Shown here: positions 10,888 through 23,342 of the stretch, in pieces
Position numbering within the stretch: the stretch's first letter is position 1
How the letters are laid out: each line of letters opens with the position of its first letter
NCBI RefSeq assembly: GCF_019059575.1
Contig: NW_024882981.1
Coordinates: 95,643-159,642 of the forward strand
Direction of reading: 5' to 3'
DNA from: Amphibalanus amphitrite
Taxonomy: Eukaryota > Arthropoda > Thecostraca > Balanomorpha > Balanidae
DNA length: 64,000 nt
Program-made: the position numbers and the translations under genes
Notes under the pieces: generated by a model
The model's database searches: none
Seen by the model: the letters and a program-made list of their open reading frames with translations, nothing else
What the model was told of the DNA's origin: nothing

Positions 10888-12109
10888 TAGGGGAGAGTGG
10901 GGTAATTTGGCCGCTTTTTTTAGAAAACGATATAACTTAAAATTGACGACACATTTCTGCATTTTCTCAACGCTGGCAGGTGTCGCATTCATTTTACTTT
11001 ACTGGACAGTGAATTTGAAATGATAGAGTAATTACTTATATTGAAATTGTGACGTATTACAAAGGTCTGCAAGGCGGCCAAATTGCCCCACTGGCAGGGT
11101 TATTTGGCCGGGGGTGTGGGGCAATTTGGCCGGTGTTAGTTTGCGGTCGGGATTTTCTGTTATATTGCGAGTCAGCTTCAGATTCAGCAATGACGTGTGT
11201 CCTATGACGCATTTGCCGCTTTTTGGAGGTTGGCTCAGGGGTCACAGGGGTCAAAATAGCCAAATTAGCGGCTCTAAGTGCGATCACAGTTTTTTACGAA
11301 TAACTTTTGAAGTAATCAAGCTAGGCCAAAACTTCGAGTACCATCGTAATTCTCTCGTCAGTCCGCACCGAAAGATATATGTGTTGACCTTGAGAAATCA
11401 AGGTCAAAGGTTGACCTCAGGTTACGTTGCATCAGGTCGCTTGACCTCAAGGTCATCATGCATATCATTCGATGCGCCTTGGCGAGCTGAACAGAATGAG
11501 ACCATTTGTGCGGCTGTACCATTTTTATGTAAGGATTTATTAGCAAAAAAGTTTTGGTAACCTTTGATGACGTCACATGCTCTTACAGTTGACCAATCGG
11601 AAGTAAGGCATCAAAGTAGTCAAAGTTTGTCATGAATCATGTCATTTATGGTACAATTGACCATGAAAACTCGGCCGTCCCAGCATAGTGACCATGAGCG
11701 CACCGGCCAAGTTGCCCCGCTAGTCCCGGCCAAATTACCCCATATTGCCATTCTGAAAATTTTTGTCTATAAAGTCATCACGGCTTTACGGAATTAGATA
11801 AAATTGCTCTTGGAACCGCTGAACACCCCCAAGAATGGCGCTATAATGTCTGAATTCGTTTTTAGCCCAAATACTACATGTTATACAACTTTGTAAACAG
11901 AAGTAAAAGTTACCATTTTCTAATGAAATTAACGTTTTATTAATTTTGAATAAAACTACAAGGGGCAAAGTTTTGACATTTGTCCTCCAGTTATGTCTAC
12001 CCATGACAAATGAATAGAGACTAGAGTTATTTCACTCACTTTTATTATCCATCGTACAGGTGGGGGCGGCCAATTTACACCACCGGCCAAATTACCCCAC
12101 TCTCCCCTA
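10888..12109. mobile_element. TA-flanked TIR element, GGGGAGAGTGGGG family, copy 2
   Basis: A 1222-bp element with ends AGGGGAGAGTGGGGTAATTT and the inverted copy before TA at 12108. The internal phrase 'GGCCAAATTACCCC' and its variants recur near both ends. The centre (11300-11580) is rich in AGGTCA-type hexamers and contains a core that reappears, inverted, in the element at 44508-45454. No coding frame. It lies in a Skeletor intron. Confidence 0.75.
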
Positions 12110-12439
12110 ATTCAACCTTCAAAACCGAATTAAAACGTCGGCATTATGTCAAGTCATTAGGTGTAGCGACCTGAAAAGGTATCTTGTTAGAGAACAATTC
12201 AGCGCAAGAGCCATGACATTTCGTATTCATCTTTACGCAGACCAACTGCTCATTATTTCGCGACATAATTCTGAACAAATGAAATTTAATTATAAAAATG
12301 CAATAGGATAACAAGACATTTTATTCCAATAATTGGGCTTCATCTCTTTATATGACTGTTTGTTGAACATCGTTTGACATTTCCATTTAACTACAAAATC
12401 AAATAGGCTGAAATAAAGAAAAGCGTACCACCTGCTGAC

Positions 12440-12539
12440 CTATTTTGCTGACGAGCTGCATGACCATGGACTGCCCGGCGATGGCCCACCGCACCTCGAA
12501 GGCCAGTTCCTCGTCCAGAACTTCACAGTTCAGCTTCGT
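12440..12539 (-). CDS. Skeletor: Skeletor exon: start of DOMON domain
   Basis: A 100-nt exon (33 codons + 1 nt), acceptor TTTGTGGCAG and donor ATAG|GTCAGC. It encodes TKLNCEVLDEELAFEVRW and AIAGQSMVMQLVSKI, the first strands of DOMON with the conserved LNCEVL and FEVRWA blocks. It joins in phase 0 to PSLKMLGVQPQ of the 26104-26363 exon, so the 22.2-22.8 kb exon must be skipped to make the DOMON form. The final G is completed by AG of the next exon to give Glu. Residues 269-301. Confidence 0.93.
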
Positions 12540-15500
12540 CTGCCACAAAAAAGAGAATGTAAGAAACACACGGGAAGAATGTCAATATATGTTGTAAATA
12601 TGAATGTCAACAACAGCACATCACAGTTCAGTAGGTATTGTCTGCTAAAAGGGGTACTTGACATCCTTGCGTTTTATCGGCACATTTAAATGAAATAATA
12701 TCTGAAACAAACATGTTGGACGGACTCGCACATCTTTTTAAGCCTATTTTGTCCTTACACGCCAAATATAATTTAAAATTCCCATTTTATTCGATCTATG
12801 TAGAAATGTGTTACAATGTTAGCCCCCTCGGGAGCTCGACAACAATGAATATGACTCACTGTTGTCCTTCGGCTTTGACTGTGCCTTATTGCTGACCTTT
12901 GAGATGCGAATGTGCTGACTTTCAGACGAAATAAAATATCTAGGCATCAAGTGTCTGCATCGCATTCATGCCAGGCGCGTTCTCAGGGCCACCACCACTG
13001 ACCGAGTGGATGGGATGGGCCCAGCTGACCGGCAGTATTCCGGTCCGCGGACCCCTGCGTCTCACCGGACGGCGGCGGCCCCATTGAGCCAGCCCTCCCT
13101 GCACCCCGCCGACTGCCCGACGACGCGCCCTGACCCTGACCCGACGTGACCCGGCCGACAGACGTGGTTCCGTTGCACAACAGACCGTCATCGCCTCGCT
13201 CCGCTTTCGGCACCGGATGCAATGGAAGAACGACCGCAGATGGGGAGATGCAGTTGGCAATGGGAACTGATAGCCCCACGGCCTTACACAGACGACTGAC
13301 CTAGGCCAGCTCGTGCGGGGAAATGGGAACGAAACTGGCTGCTCGTGCCGACTGTCGGCTGATAAGCTGATTGGATCGGTTTGCTAATTATACCAGATCA
13401 TGATAAGAAAGCACAAGTAGATACAAGTAGTTTTATCGGTGTTTAAGAAAATTGGAAGGCTCACATATCAAAAGATTTTTGTTTGGAGCAATATCAGTGA
13501 AAGGAAGTCGGGGTGTATTGTTGCGCATTTAACCCTTCAGTTCAGACGAGAGAAGAGATTTATACGCAGTTTGGAAACATAAAGTGAAAATATTTGATAG
13601 TCTTCTTTATTGGAGCAACATTTTCATATTTTGTCTTACGATCATTTTTATAAGCTCCTTACACCCTTGAACTCATATAGACGACCTCATTTTCCTATGC
13701 AAAGACAGATTGTGATCAGTATCGCTGTGGAGGATCGCGAATTGCGGACATTTTTCGGGGAAGTTTCCTCACATTTGACACTGACCTCACCCTCAGTGTG
13801 CACTATGCCCGTTAGTGTGCATTGTACATACTCATATGTCACCACTGAGGAAAACTTGGGCGCATTCAGTACTTCACCGGCGACTGAGCTGTGTAGCAAC
13901 TGACGTGTCAGCTTTTGTTCAGCGTCCCTCATGTGTGCCCTAATTGTCTGTTCCTTTCCCTGAGCCGGCAACCCCCCCCCCCCCCCCAACGAGTGGAGAG
14001 GGAGAGAGAGGGGGGAAGAGAGAGGTCGAAGGAGCTGAGTGACGTGGCAGTAGCGACCTCAGTAATGCGGTTATTTCCGAAATGTTATCGTTGCGACTAT
14101 CGCGTCTCGGGAGATCGCATCACTGCGCCTTACAAAAAGTGCAATTTGGTGCGATGTCCACACTGCCTGGTGGTTGGGTAACCGGCCCGGAGGAAGGGAG
14201 GGGTCGGAGTGTGGGTGGGGTGGCTGAGCGGCCTGCTCTGAACAGTCAGCCTCGCAGCGGGTGCCACCGAGACGTCTGGATCGCTGCCGAGGGCTGGCGG
14301 CCACTCACAAAGGCGCAGTCATATGGAAGGACAATGCAATGTTTCAGACAGTTCGGTGAGGCTCACGGCGGCGCCGTCCATTTCAGTTTTGACCTGGCGC
14401 TGTTAAAAAAGTGTCTTGTGCAACGAACAGAGCAGCGTGCATACGCAGCTGAAGAGATGGTCCGTGGAGTGCAACTCCTTGGTGACGTCCTTCTAATATC
14501 TCCAAGCCCGTTATTTATGTACTTATTACATGAGTGCTCTACGGATACCCTTTTTTACACTGATGCGTGTTTGTATGCATTTTAGGTGATTTGGAGCAAG
14601 CTGCCTTCATGAAGCAACACGGACTTGCGGCGATTCGACCAAATGAGCCATTATTCGGTCTGAGATGCGACCATCTCGTTCTCCATTCGAATGTATTTAC
14701 CAGCTCACCCGACTGAATTCGACTATAGCTTGCACAGACCCAGAACTGTTTAACGAGCTTGTGCTGTTGTAGTCTGGACAAAACCTCAGGACTCTCGATG
14801 CATAGTGATTGAGCCCATACTGAACTCGTGAACTCGTGAATTGAATCAACACACATGTTTCTGAGAGACCGATGTCCCTCCTACAAACGCAAATAGCAGT
14901 GCAATCGTGCTATATCTATTTCTTTGTCGTACTACGTATCTCACCCCCATGGTGACTCTTTCCGTGTGTCTGGCCATGAGTCGTGCCTTTGAGAATACCA
15001 AAGTTTCGCAATGCAGGTTAATTGTGTGCGAGCCGCGATGTTGAACTGCATGATATGAGCATGATTCAGCATCTTTGCTGACCGACCTCGCCCAGGACCG
15101 ATTATATTCAACCACTGTCGGAGCATATGCCACGCTCAAAGACGGACAAAGCTGACACGAATAAAGCTTTAATTGAGGAATGTAGCGACGTGTTGCGTGT
15201 GACAAGTAATCAGGACACCTTTGCGTTTGATACCCTACTCCACTGGCCCATTTCTAGCGTCCTAATTTCGCGCCATTGCATGATACGGCAATGTATAACG
15301 CAAACAAAGGCGGTGTCTTTCTCTTTAAGATACAATTGTTTACTTGAACTGAAATTATCATGAATGGACACCCCCGCGATTGTCGTCAGCATTTCTGTCA
15401 GACACCATTAAACACAAACGGAGCGTGACCGAGACAGACGGCTCGGTCACCATTCAGAGTGCGTTCTGGGAAACAATTGACGGGCGGCGCGCGGTGCCAC

Positions 15501-16964
15501 ACCCTGAGGTGGCGCGTCGTTTAGCGGCCCGCCGCCCCCTGGGCTGGTTGGCACACACCGCACCTGCCGCCGGGCGGGGGCGGGGGCGCGGTCTCACTGA
15601 CAGCAGCCCCGGTGGCCGCCTGGATACGCCCGGCCGGCGACGGCTCAGGCGCGGTCGCAGCCGAGCTCAGCTGTGCGGCTGAAGGGCGGGGTCATGGCGA
15701 CTCGGGAGGTCTGGGGATTAGCCGTGGTCGAGTGACAGGCTGTCAGGGGCAATTCTAACGGAGTTCTGACTGCTGACTACGTTCAACCGAGAGAGCAATT
15801 AGGGTCGTTCCAATGTAACGTGGTCAGGCTATGGTTTTGTGCGGAGTATCGGGTGTCGTGCTACGAGCATTAGCGTTCTGGCAAACTGACTACGTTCCTA
15901 TAACGCATTGTCGGGTGCAGTTCTACTGAAGCGATACCTAACATTCCACCGACTCAGGGTATTTGGCGTCATGCCTGTGATTTGTGAAGCCCTGTTGCTC
16001 CTGATACTCATTTAAGAAAAAAATGAGCTGCCTTCATTGTCATATAGCCGGCGCACTCCCATCGTCAATGCTTCACACCCTTCGTGAAGAGAATGTAGTA
16101 GTGGTCATGTGGCCCTTCCCATTGGTGATAACACACAGAAAGAATTGGTGGTTATTGTAAAAAAATTGCACTTGACTGCGGTTACGTGATATTAATATTT
16201 AATACAATACTTTTGTCGGTCATATCACTGAAATACTTCCACTTATCGCACGATATTTCATACTCGTATGCCCTGCGATCAGATATCCTATTCTGGGTAC
16301 AAAGCTCGGGAAGATTCATTCACCCGTTCCGAGCAAACTAAATTGACATTTTACTTTAATAGGATTCAATGTAAGTTTTAGGCCAGACACGTGTCATTAC
16401 TTACAATTTCTAGCTTATTGTTTTGAATGAACAATGAAATGCTTATAACACACCATATTTTCATTTTTTAAGTTCTGTAACTTCGACACTGTAAAGTCTC
16501 TCATGTCGTTTTATTTCTAGAATGATTTCTTATCCAATAGTCATAGTTCACATAACGATAAGCGAATTCATTGGGTCGAATCATCAATTAGTTCAAATAG
16601 TTAAATTCAAATGTAGTTCCCAGTGGGATACCATGCCTAACCCTGACCCTCACAAGGCATCCCCAGCACCTAACGTCACTCCGGCTATCAGGTCAGGTCA
16701 CCGAGCTGTGACGTCATATGTCAGGCTGCATTCAACTGAAATGGGATGTTTTTTTGTGATATGGGTGAGGTTTCTACCTTCTAGCGTTTGTTTTGTTATT
16801 TACAACTGCATGCGAGGACATTGATAGAATTGGCAAGCCAAACGTGTTGGTGTATTTTTCTACTTTTCTCATGCTCTACAACCATTTCTTTGGAAGCGAT
16901 TTGTCAAAAATCAAACCCATTTCTTAGAAACAATACCTGGAAGGTCTACGATTTGGTTTTGGCC
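12540..16964 (-). other. Skeletor intron, unique or low-complexity DNA
   Basis: Part of the intron between the second DM13 domain and DOMON. A C-run followed by GA-rich sequence lies at 13974-14035. GC-rich islands occur at 12960-13250 and 15480-15700. A minus-strand GC-rich open frame at about 12983-13279 could be an unrecognised alternative exon, but it has no family match. No RNA gene or domain was recognised. Confidence 0.4.
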
Positions 16965-17874
16965 TTAACCCTCGCCGGCACAGGCCATTTTGAGTCCTTC
17001 GACGGCACAAGGGGGGGGGGGGGGGTTGGTACGACCCCCCCTCGCGTTTGGCCCCTGATCGAGCTAGAGCTTCGCGGAAAAAACGAGCGTGTTGCCCGTC
17101 ACGAGACGAAGCCGATGATACCCAATTTTAAGGTCCTAGGTCATCGGGTGACCTTCCAGGTCAGGTCAATGACCCGAAAACCGGGAAAATCGGGACCTGT
17201 TAGAAAGTCGTAAAGTGTGGCTGCTATGTGGTTTTCCGGGGTGCTGATCACGAATATCGTGTTAGTTTTGATCAGAGATGATGTCTTTAAGCATTTAGAC
17301 CAGGTCGGGTCAGGTCAGGTCAGGTCAACCGGTAGGGGTTGTGACGGGTATTCGTAATACGTGTCAACCGCCTCGGACAGCTTCGTAACATGTTACGAAG
17401 GCACCAAAACTACTTCGTAAATGTTCAAATGGTTGCTAAATTCGAATTCAGCTCCAAAAACTAGCCTAGAAACATGTAAAACTCGAAAAAGTGAACCGAG
17501 GTCACCCGAGGTCACCAAAGGTCAATGACCTGACCTGACCTTCAGGTGACCTTGACACCCACCCTAATGCATGGGAGCAACATCAAATCACATGTTTGAA
17601 CGTTTGAAACCACGAAAAGCTTGCAAACGCGCGGCTAATGCGAGCCGACATGCGCCGAACCGCGATTTCGGCCAAACATGGTCACAGAAAAGAGGTCACA
17701 GGTCAAAGGTCATTGGGGTCAGGGTCATAAAATTTTCAGGGTAGGTGTAAAATTGATCAATGCGAGGGTACTGAAAGTTTCGTTGCGATCGGCCGCTTTT
17801 TACGCGAGTTATTCGCGAAAAACCTTAGGGGTGGGTTGCATCAACCCCCCCCCCCCTGTGCCGGCGAGGGTTAA
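16965..17874. mobile_element. TTAA-flanked GC-tipped element, copy 1
   Basis: A 910-bp element. The left end is TTAACCCTCGCCGGCACAGG and the right end its inverse, followed by TTAA. G-runs (17012-17025) and C-runs (17846-17857) sit just inside the tips. The interior carries many AGGTCA/TGACCT hexamers, including three in DR1 spacing at 17693-17712. TTAA flanks plus CCC tips resemble piggyBac-type elements; no transposase is present. Confidence 0.75.
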
Positions 17875-18803
17875 AATCGGGTACCATTGGCTTCCTCTTT
17901 TGAAGAGCAGTCTGTTCGTTATCTCGCAAAGCGTGTCATATCTAAATCAGGGTCCAAAAGCGGCGGTCGCAGTTACATGTGCCATTGAAGGGTGCAGTTC
18001 CGTGCAGAATGACGAATGTCGATGAGGGCTAGATTATAAATAACACATTCCTTTTATCATTGCGCCAAGCGCCTGTGGCCTAGTGGCTATGATCATCGCA
18101 TCATCATTGCGCTGTTTAACCTATAGGTTACTGTTTTTCGAGAAAAAACGTGGTACTGCGCATGGCATTAACTACATAAATTGTGTTGGGCTATGAGCCG
18201 CTTTGTAAAAGTAATAGCATAAGACAATTTCCAACATAACCCGGGCCGCACAGGGCAATGGCCGGACCTTTTCCGTCCTGGCGTACCGTTTTGCTCCATC
18301 CCCCCCCCCCCGCGGTCTTCTCAATGTCAGATCAAACTGGGCCAATTTTGCCATCCATTCAGCGAAGCTCGTCACGGGCGATCTGGTGATGGTTTTGCGC
18401 TACTTGGAGAACAGCAACAAGCCGAGTTTGAAAAGGTGACATCAGTTTTGGGACATTAAGTCGTCATTCGGCTTTTAAAAACTGAGCTATTTAGCTGAAG
18501 TCGTATGTTGATCGAAAATGTGTATTTTCAGGACATGTTTTCCGCCTTCTTAGAATTTTATGTTTTTTGCGATAAAAAAAAAATTAGGCGAATTTCCGAA
18601 ACTTTGAAAATTCAAAATAGCAATTTTGTAGCGCATTGTTGTTGCGGTTGTTGTTGTTGCTGCTTTTTTTTTGCTTTTTTTTTTGCTAAAGAACCTTTCC
18701 TTTAGCTTCAAAGCTATGTGAGAGCCTCTCTCGAAGACTGTTTTGTCAGCTGAAATAAAAATGCCGCCACTCTTACGTCATTTCCGGCAGAGATTTGACT
18801 TTT

Positions 18804-19391
18804 TTAACCCACGAGCCGCTGGGGAGGGGGGCATAAACCTGCCCATCCCTTACGTTTCGCGTGATGTGTATCTCCGAAACCTGATAAGTTACGAACTTGA
18901 AACTTGGTACAGCTTTAAATGAATACCAAGGCCATATTTGAGGAAATTTTAGTGGTTGTAGCATTTAAGAGGACGTCTTTGTCGTTTTCCGATATGGAGC
19001 GTTTCTGATGTCACTGAGCATGAAACTCAACGGTAAATGAACTAAACAGCATCCGCTGTCATCCTGACACATCTAAGTAGGTACACCAGTTTATCTAGTT
19101 CCTGACCAGTGATCGGTCCTTTATTTCCGGTTCCATATATCACATATATCGCGAGGAAACTAAGAGACGCAAATCTATAATTGGACTTCTGACGTCACTG
19201 TGACGTCATTTCAAATGCGATCGACACCAAATTTGGACACAACCTCGGCTAGCTATTCAGGAACCTATGAGTGCATAGTTTCGCTTCTCTATCTCTTTGC
19301 GTTGCGATGATATCGTCGGAGAGGGCAACTAGTTGCCCCCCCCCCGACCGGCGCGGCGGGTGGCGCGGAGGCCCAGCGGCCGCCAGGTTAA
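18804..19391. mobile_element. TTAA-flanked GC-tipped element, copy 2 (short, diverged)
   Basis: The left tip is TTAACCCACGAGCCGCTGGG and the right tip GCCCAGCGGCCGCCAGGTTAA-like, with a G-run and a C-run just inside. It is 588 bp, shorter and more diverged than its relatives at 16965, 23343, 44508 and 53022. Confidence 0.5.
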
Positions 19392-22179
19392 AATCTATAG
19401 ACTTTATGTGTATGCAGGGTACCTTTTAAAGGGGGAAAGGGGGAATTTCCCCCCTTCGAAAATTCTGCCCCCCCCCCCCCTTTCAAATTGTGCGTGAGCG
19501 GCTAGGGAGGGAAGGGGGAATTTCCCCCTTTCAAATTTATTTTTGAGCCCATTTTCAATCAATTCGCTACTCAGATTCTATAATCATCGTTGATCAGACT
19601 CTAATCATCAATCAACGTTGCTGGCGATTAGATAATTTTCAATTTGAGGTTCCATCCAACCATTTTACGTTCAGTGCAGCGGGAACTCCAGATTTGACCC
19701 GATACCGATCGGATGGTCGATGGGACCGTCTCTTGTGTTGTCTCTTCCGTCTCTTCCCAATCACTGACATATCGCTACAGGCGTCAGCGTAGAAACCGGC
19801 GGGGGACGGGGGTCATGACCTCTCCGAACCAAGGGTCTTCCTTCGAACCAGGGTCCTTCAATCGGTCTTGGCCGAGCAAAAATAGTCACGAGTTAACCTC
19901 TCTCTATTTAGAAAGGCGCTACTTGATGTTTGGCCAGGGTAATAGGTTGATACTACTGATTGACATTTGCAAGGGCGCAGTCAAGTTGGGACCTCCCCCG
20001 CCCCTTACCGCCAAGGTAGGTACCTACGAGTACGTATATGTTTTAGCTATTTTTTTTTGCAGCCTTACAATATAAAGTGGACAAAATCCGGGGAGAGAGA
20101 AGGATTTGGGGGTAGGTAAGGTTCTGCAGGCGCCATCCCAACAAAAACCTAATGGCATTGGGCCCCCCTTTCAGATGCCCCTGGATCCGCCCTTGCCCCG
20201 AACTTTTTCCCCCTCTCGACTTTTCCTGTAAAAGTAACCCTGTGTGTATGTATAAGGCTACCGAAAGTTTGGTGGCGATATCTATTATCTTTATAACATT
20301 CTAAGAAATCTGAAGAGAAGAGATGGGAGGCCGTTTCGCTCCCACGCCCCTAAGGGGCGCGCTATTGTGTCCAAACACGGCCAACATATGAGCGTGAGGG
20401 CTCTTATCGGTCTTAGGATGGTATTTTGCGTTGCTTAACACCTGGTTAGCGTTCCAGTTTAAAGGAAGGCTATAAACACTATAAACCCTTCACTCAGCAT
20501 TCTGCTCAGGCCACCGTCACAGGTACAGCGAATGCTAACCTGACCTGCCGAATGTTGCCGTAAGTATGATAGAGCTCACTTTGATTGAACGACTGAGGCT
20601 GCCGTTTTTCATCAATTTCTCTGTTTCAGTTATCAGAAAAAAATGTCAACTCTTAGACATCCATAGGTATTTTATGTAAAAATTCCAAATGAGATGGTGT
20701 TTAGCCAACAGTAAAATTGGATAGGTAGCTCTTTTATGCGTTTTGTACCCGTGAATGAAGGTGCCAGCAGCCCACCCTTCGGCATCAGTTGCTTTCTCAG
20801 CGACACTGGCTGTTGAAGAGAAGAGAAAGGTGTGCAGCGCCCTGCTCCGAATGGGGCCCATTAGAATGGACATTAGCCGGCCGCGCGTTCCCGCGCCGTC
20901 TCGGTCGCCCCCCGGCCGGAGCCATGTGACCTGGAGCCGGGCGCCGACGGCGGGGAAAGGGCAGTCGGCGCCGCTGGTCACCTGCAACGGCCGCCGACCG
21001 AGCCGGGACGGGGATACCCGGGGAACCGAGCCGGACCGGGATACCCGGGGAACCGATCCAGGGCGGGTTAGTACTCGCAGCGGTGGACGATAGCCGAGCC
21101 AGGGCGGCGGTCGGGGCACATAGAACGGCCACTAACTGGGCGGGGCCGGGGATACTCGCAGCGGTGGACGACAACCGAGCCAGGGCAGCGGTGGGGCACA
21201 CAGAACGTCCACTTACCGGGCGGGGATGCCCACAGTCGACTGCAGCGGCCGCTAATCGAGTGGAAGTATACTACACAACTATGTTAAGCGGCTACTGACC
21301 AAACGTGGCCTGATACTGATCTCATGACGTATGATATGAGCCAATATTCTTTTTGAGACCAATTAAATTTTAGACAATGTACAAGCAAAATTCTACGCTA
21401 ATTTTTACGCCGATAATCTAACGGGCCCTTTTGGATGTCCAAAGTGTCAATGACGGGATGAGTCTGCGTGACAGCCCATCAGGAGGTTTGGACGACTCGC
21501 ACGGACTGATGCTCCGCATGACGCGCCTGTCTCCTCTCATTCGACAGGGCGGTATTTCGCAGTCACCACCTGCTACTGACGGTTTTCCCGTGGATTTGTC
21601 ATGGGGGAGACGGGATGATTCACTTGTGCGTTGTTGACAGCATGGACAGAAAGTTGAAGAACATGCAAATAATGTGCAAGAAGTGTTGAACATGATTTTC
21701 AAAACGTAGTTGATGTGAAGAGAAGATGTGTTTTCGTGTGGTGTGAATTGATATATTCATGCGTCATGCACATAAAAAACAGCTCAGCACTGCTCATGTT
21801 TATTTCACATCCCTTAGCATAAAAACTGCTATCAGATATAAATAAGTTAGTTGTCATTTACATCGACAATACGAGCTCGATAAGCGTTCATCACAAGATC
21901 CTTTATTGAGTATTTAGCGCAGAGTATTGATCATAAATACGAAAATAAATAATGAAGAAGACAGAGCGAGAGAAGAGCGCATCACACACAGTCATATGTA
22001 CAATATTTCACTAGTACTCGTCGTTGACTATCAACCCCCACCCCTTCCCTCCCTCTTCTTTCCCCATTCTCACACCCCGGTCCATCTGACACACAGTCTT
22101 ACAAGCGTTTACCCGCGCGCGCGCACTGCTGGGCTACGATGGCCCACTGTCGACCATTCGTCGACCCCGGGCGCGGCGC
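19392..22179 (-). other. Skeletor intron with low-complexity and GC-rich tandem repeat
   Basis: C/G-rich simple sequence is present at 19440-19540. A GC-rich island spans 20870-21250 and includes an 81-bp tandem duplication: copies start near 21078 and 21159, both with CAGCGGTGGACGA and GCCGAGCCAGGGC or close variants. No gene is supported. Confidence 0.45.
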
Positions 22180-22782
22180 TTAGTTGCGCTCACCGCCGTA
22201 GTTGTAGCGGAAGCTGACGCCACTGCTTCCGCCCAGCGAGAAGCTGCTGTAGCTTCCAGAGCTGGCCGACGACGGCCGAGATTTGGCCTGACGGCTGGCG
22301 CTTGAAGACCGCGACGGGAACGCCGTGAAGGGCGATCCGCTGGCGGCGGGCGCCGGCGACGGAGCGTACTGGGGCTCAGGGGCATACTGGGGCTGAGGGG
22401 TGTATTGGGGCTGAGGAGCATACTGGGGTTCAGGAGCATACTGGGGCTGAGGGGCGTACTGAGGCTCCGGGGCATACTGAGGCTCAGGAGCGTACTGAGG
22501 CTCAGGAGCATACTGAGGAGGCTGAGGAGCATACTGGGGCTCGGGAGCATACTGGGGCGGCTGAGGAGCATACTGGGGCTCGGGGGCGTACTGGGGCTGA
22601 GGGGCATATTGGGGCTGAGGGGCGTATTGAGGCTCCGGGGCATACTGGGGCTGCTGAGGGGCGTACTGGGGTTCGGGAGCGTACTGGGGCTGGTAGCGGG
22701 TCACAGGTCGGGGAGCAGGCGCAGCGGGAGGCGAGTAGGGCCGGCCCAGACCACCAACAAGAGCTGGTCCGCGGCCTCCACG
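22180..22782 (-). CDS. Skeletor: Skeletor alternative terminal exon (short isoform), YAPEPQ repeats
   Basis: A 603-nt open frame in phase 0 after acceptor GTGTTACAG, ending with TAA at 22182-22180. It starts RGGRGPALVGGLGRPYSPP, then has about 19 copies of YAPEPQ/YAPQPQ, then a Ser/Ala-rich stretch and a Gly/Tyr end (SFRYNYGGERN). Joined to PSLKMLGVQPQ of the 26104-26363 exon it gives a 468-aa protein with the signal peptide and both DM13 domains but no DOMON. Tyr-Ala-Pro repeats are common in arthropod cuticle proteins, so a cuticle-matrix role is a reasonable inference. A separate small gene is possible but less likely given the exact phase. A donor-like GGTGAGC just before the stop would be phase 1 and would not fit the next exon. 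Confidence 0.75.
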   Translation of the reverse strand, partial: RGGRGPALVGGLGRPYSPPAAPAPRPVTRYQPQYAPEPQYAPQQPQYAPEPQYAPQPQYAPQPQYAPEPQYAPQPPQYAPEPQYAPQPPQYAPEPQYAPEPQYAPEPQYAPQPQYAPEPQYAPQPQYTPQPQYAPEPQYAPSPAPAASGSPFTAFPSRSSSASRQAKSRPSSASSGSYSSFSLGGSSGVSFRYNYGGERN

Positions 22783-23342
22783 CTGTAACACGGAAAGATT
22801 GGCTCATAGAAGACGGAAGACGATGCAACGACAGAGTGGATAGACGGTACAAGAGGCAGAGTGGCCATGGTTACATGAACATGAAGCATTCCGCTTGGGA
22901 CGGGTAAATTTTGCAGCTGAACTGGACGGGCGTATGTTCAGTTGCCAGATGTTTGCTGTTTTAGAAGTAAGCAAAATTCATCTGTGCCGAGAGCACATTT
23001 CAAGGAAGGTACTTATATATTCACAAGCATTCTTTTTGCGAATTGATGCCTGAAAGCAAGGAAAGCGTTCATGTTTTCATTTTGTCATTAATTTATTCCT
23101 AGATCTGTCTTGGTCAGAAAGTTCGCCGTTCATGTAAACATGTCCACTCTTGATAAGGAAAAAACGTTCTGTCAACCATCACAGAGCTGTGCAGTGCAAA
23201 GATGTTAGAAGTCAATCGGATAATGAATACGAGAAGGGAGATAGTTGCACATAAGAAACACAATACAGGGAAGGGAAATGTGGGCTAATTTGCTGGATAA
23301 TTATCGGTGAACAATCTCAGTATTTGGATGGCTGAACGGTGT
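22783..23342 (-). other. Skeletor intron, nothing recognised
   Basis: AT-rich sequence between the alternative exon's acceptor and a TTAA element. No open frame or repeat is supported. Confidence 0.5.

Noticed and set aside
12983..13279. GC-rich minus-strand open frame of about 98 codons after CTATCAG, ending QWWWP-stop
   Set aside because: It could be an alternative Skeletor exon, but it matches no known part of the family and its phase cannot be fixed without transcripts.
18068..18110. tRNA A-box-like TGGCCTAGTGG
   Set aside because: No B box (GGTTCGA-type) at the right distance and no cloverleaf; not a tRNA.
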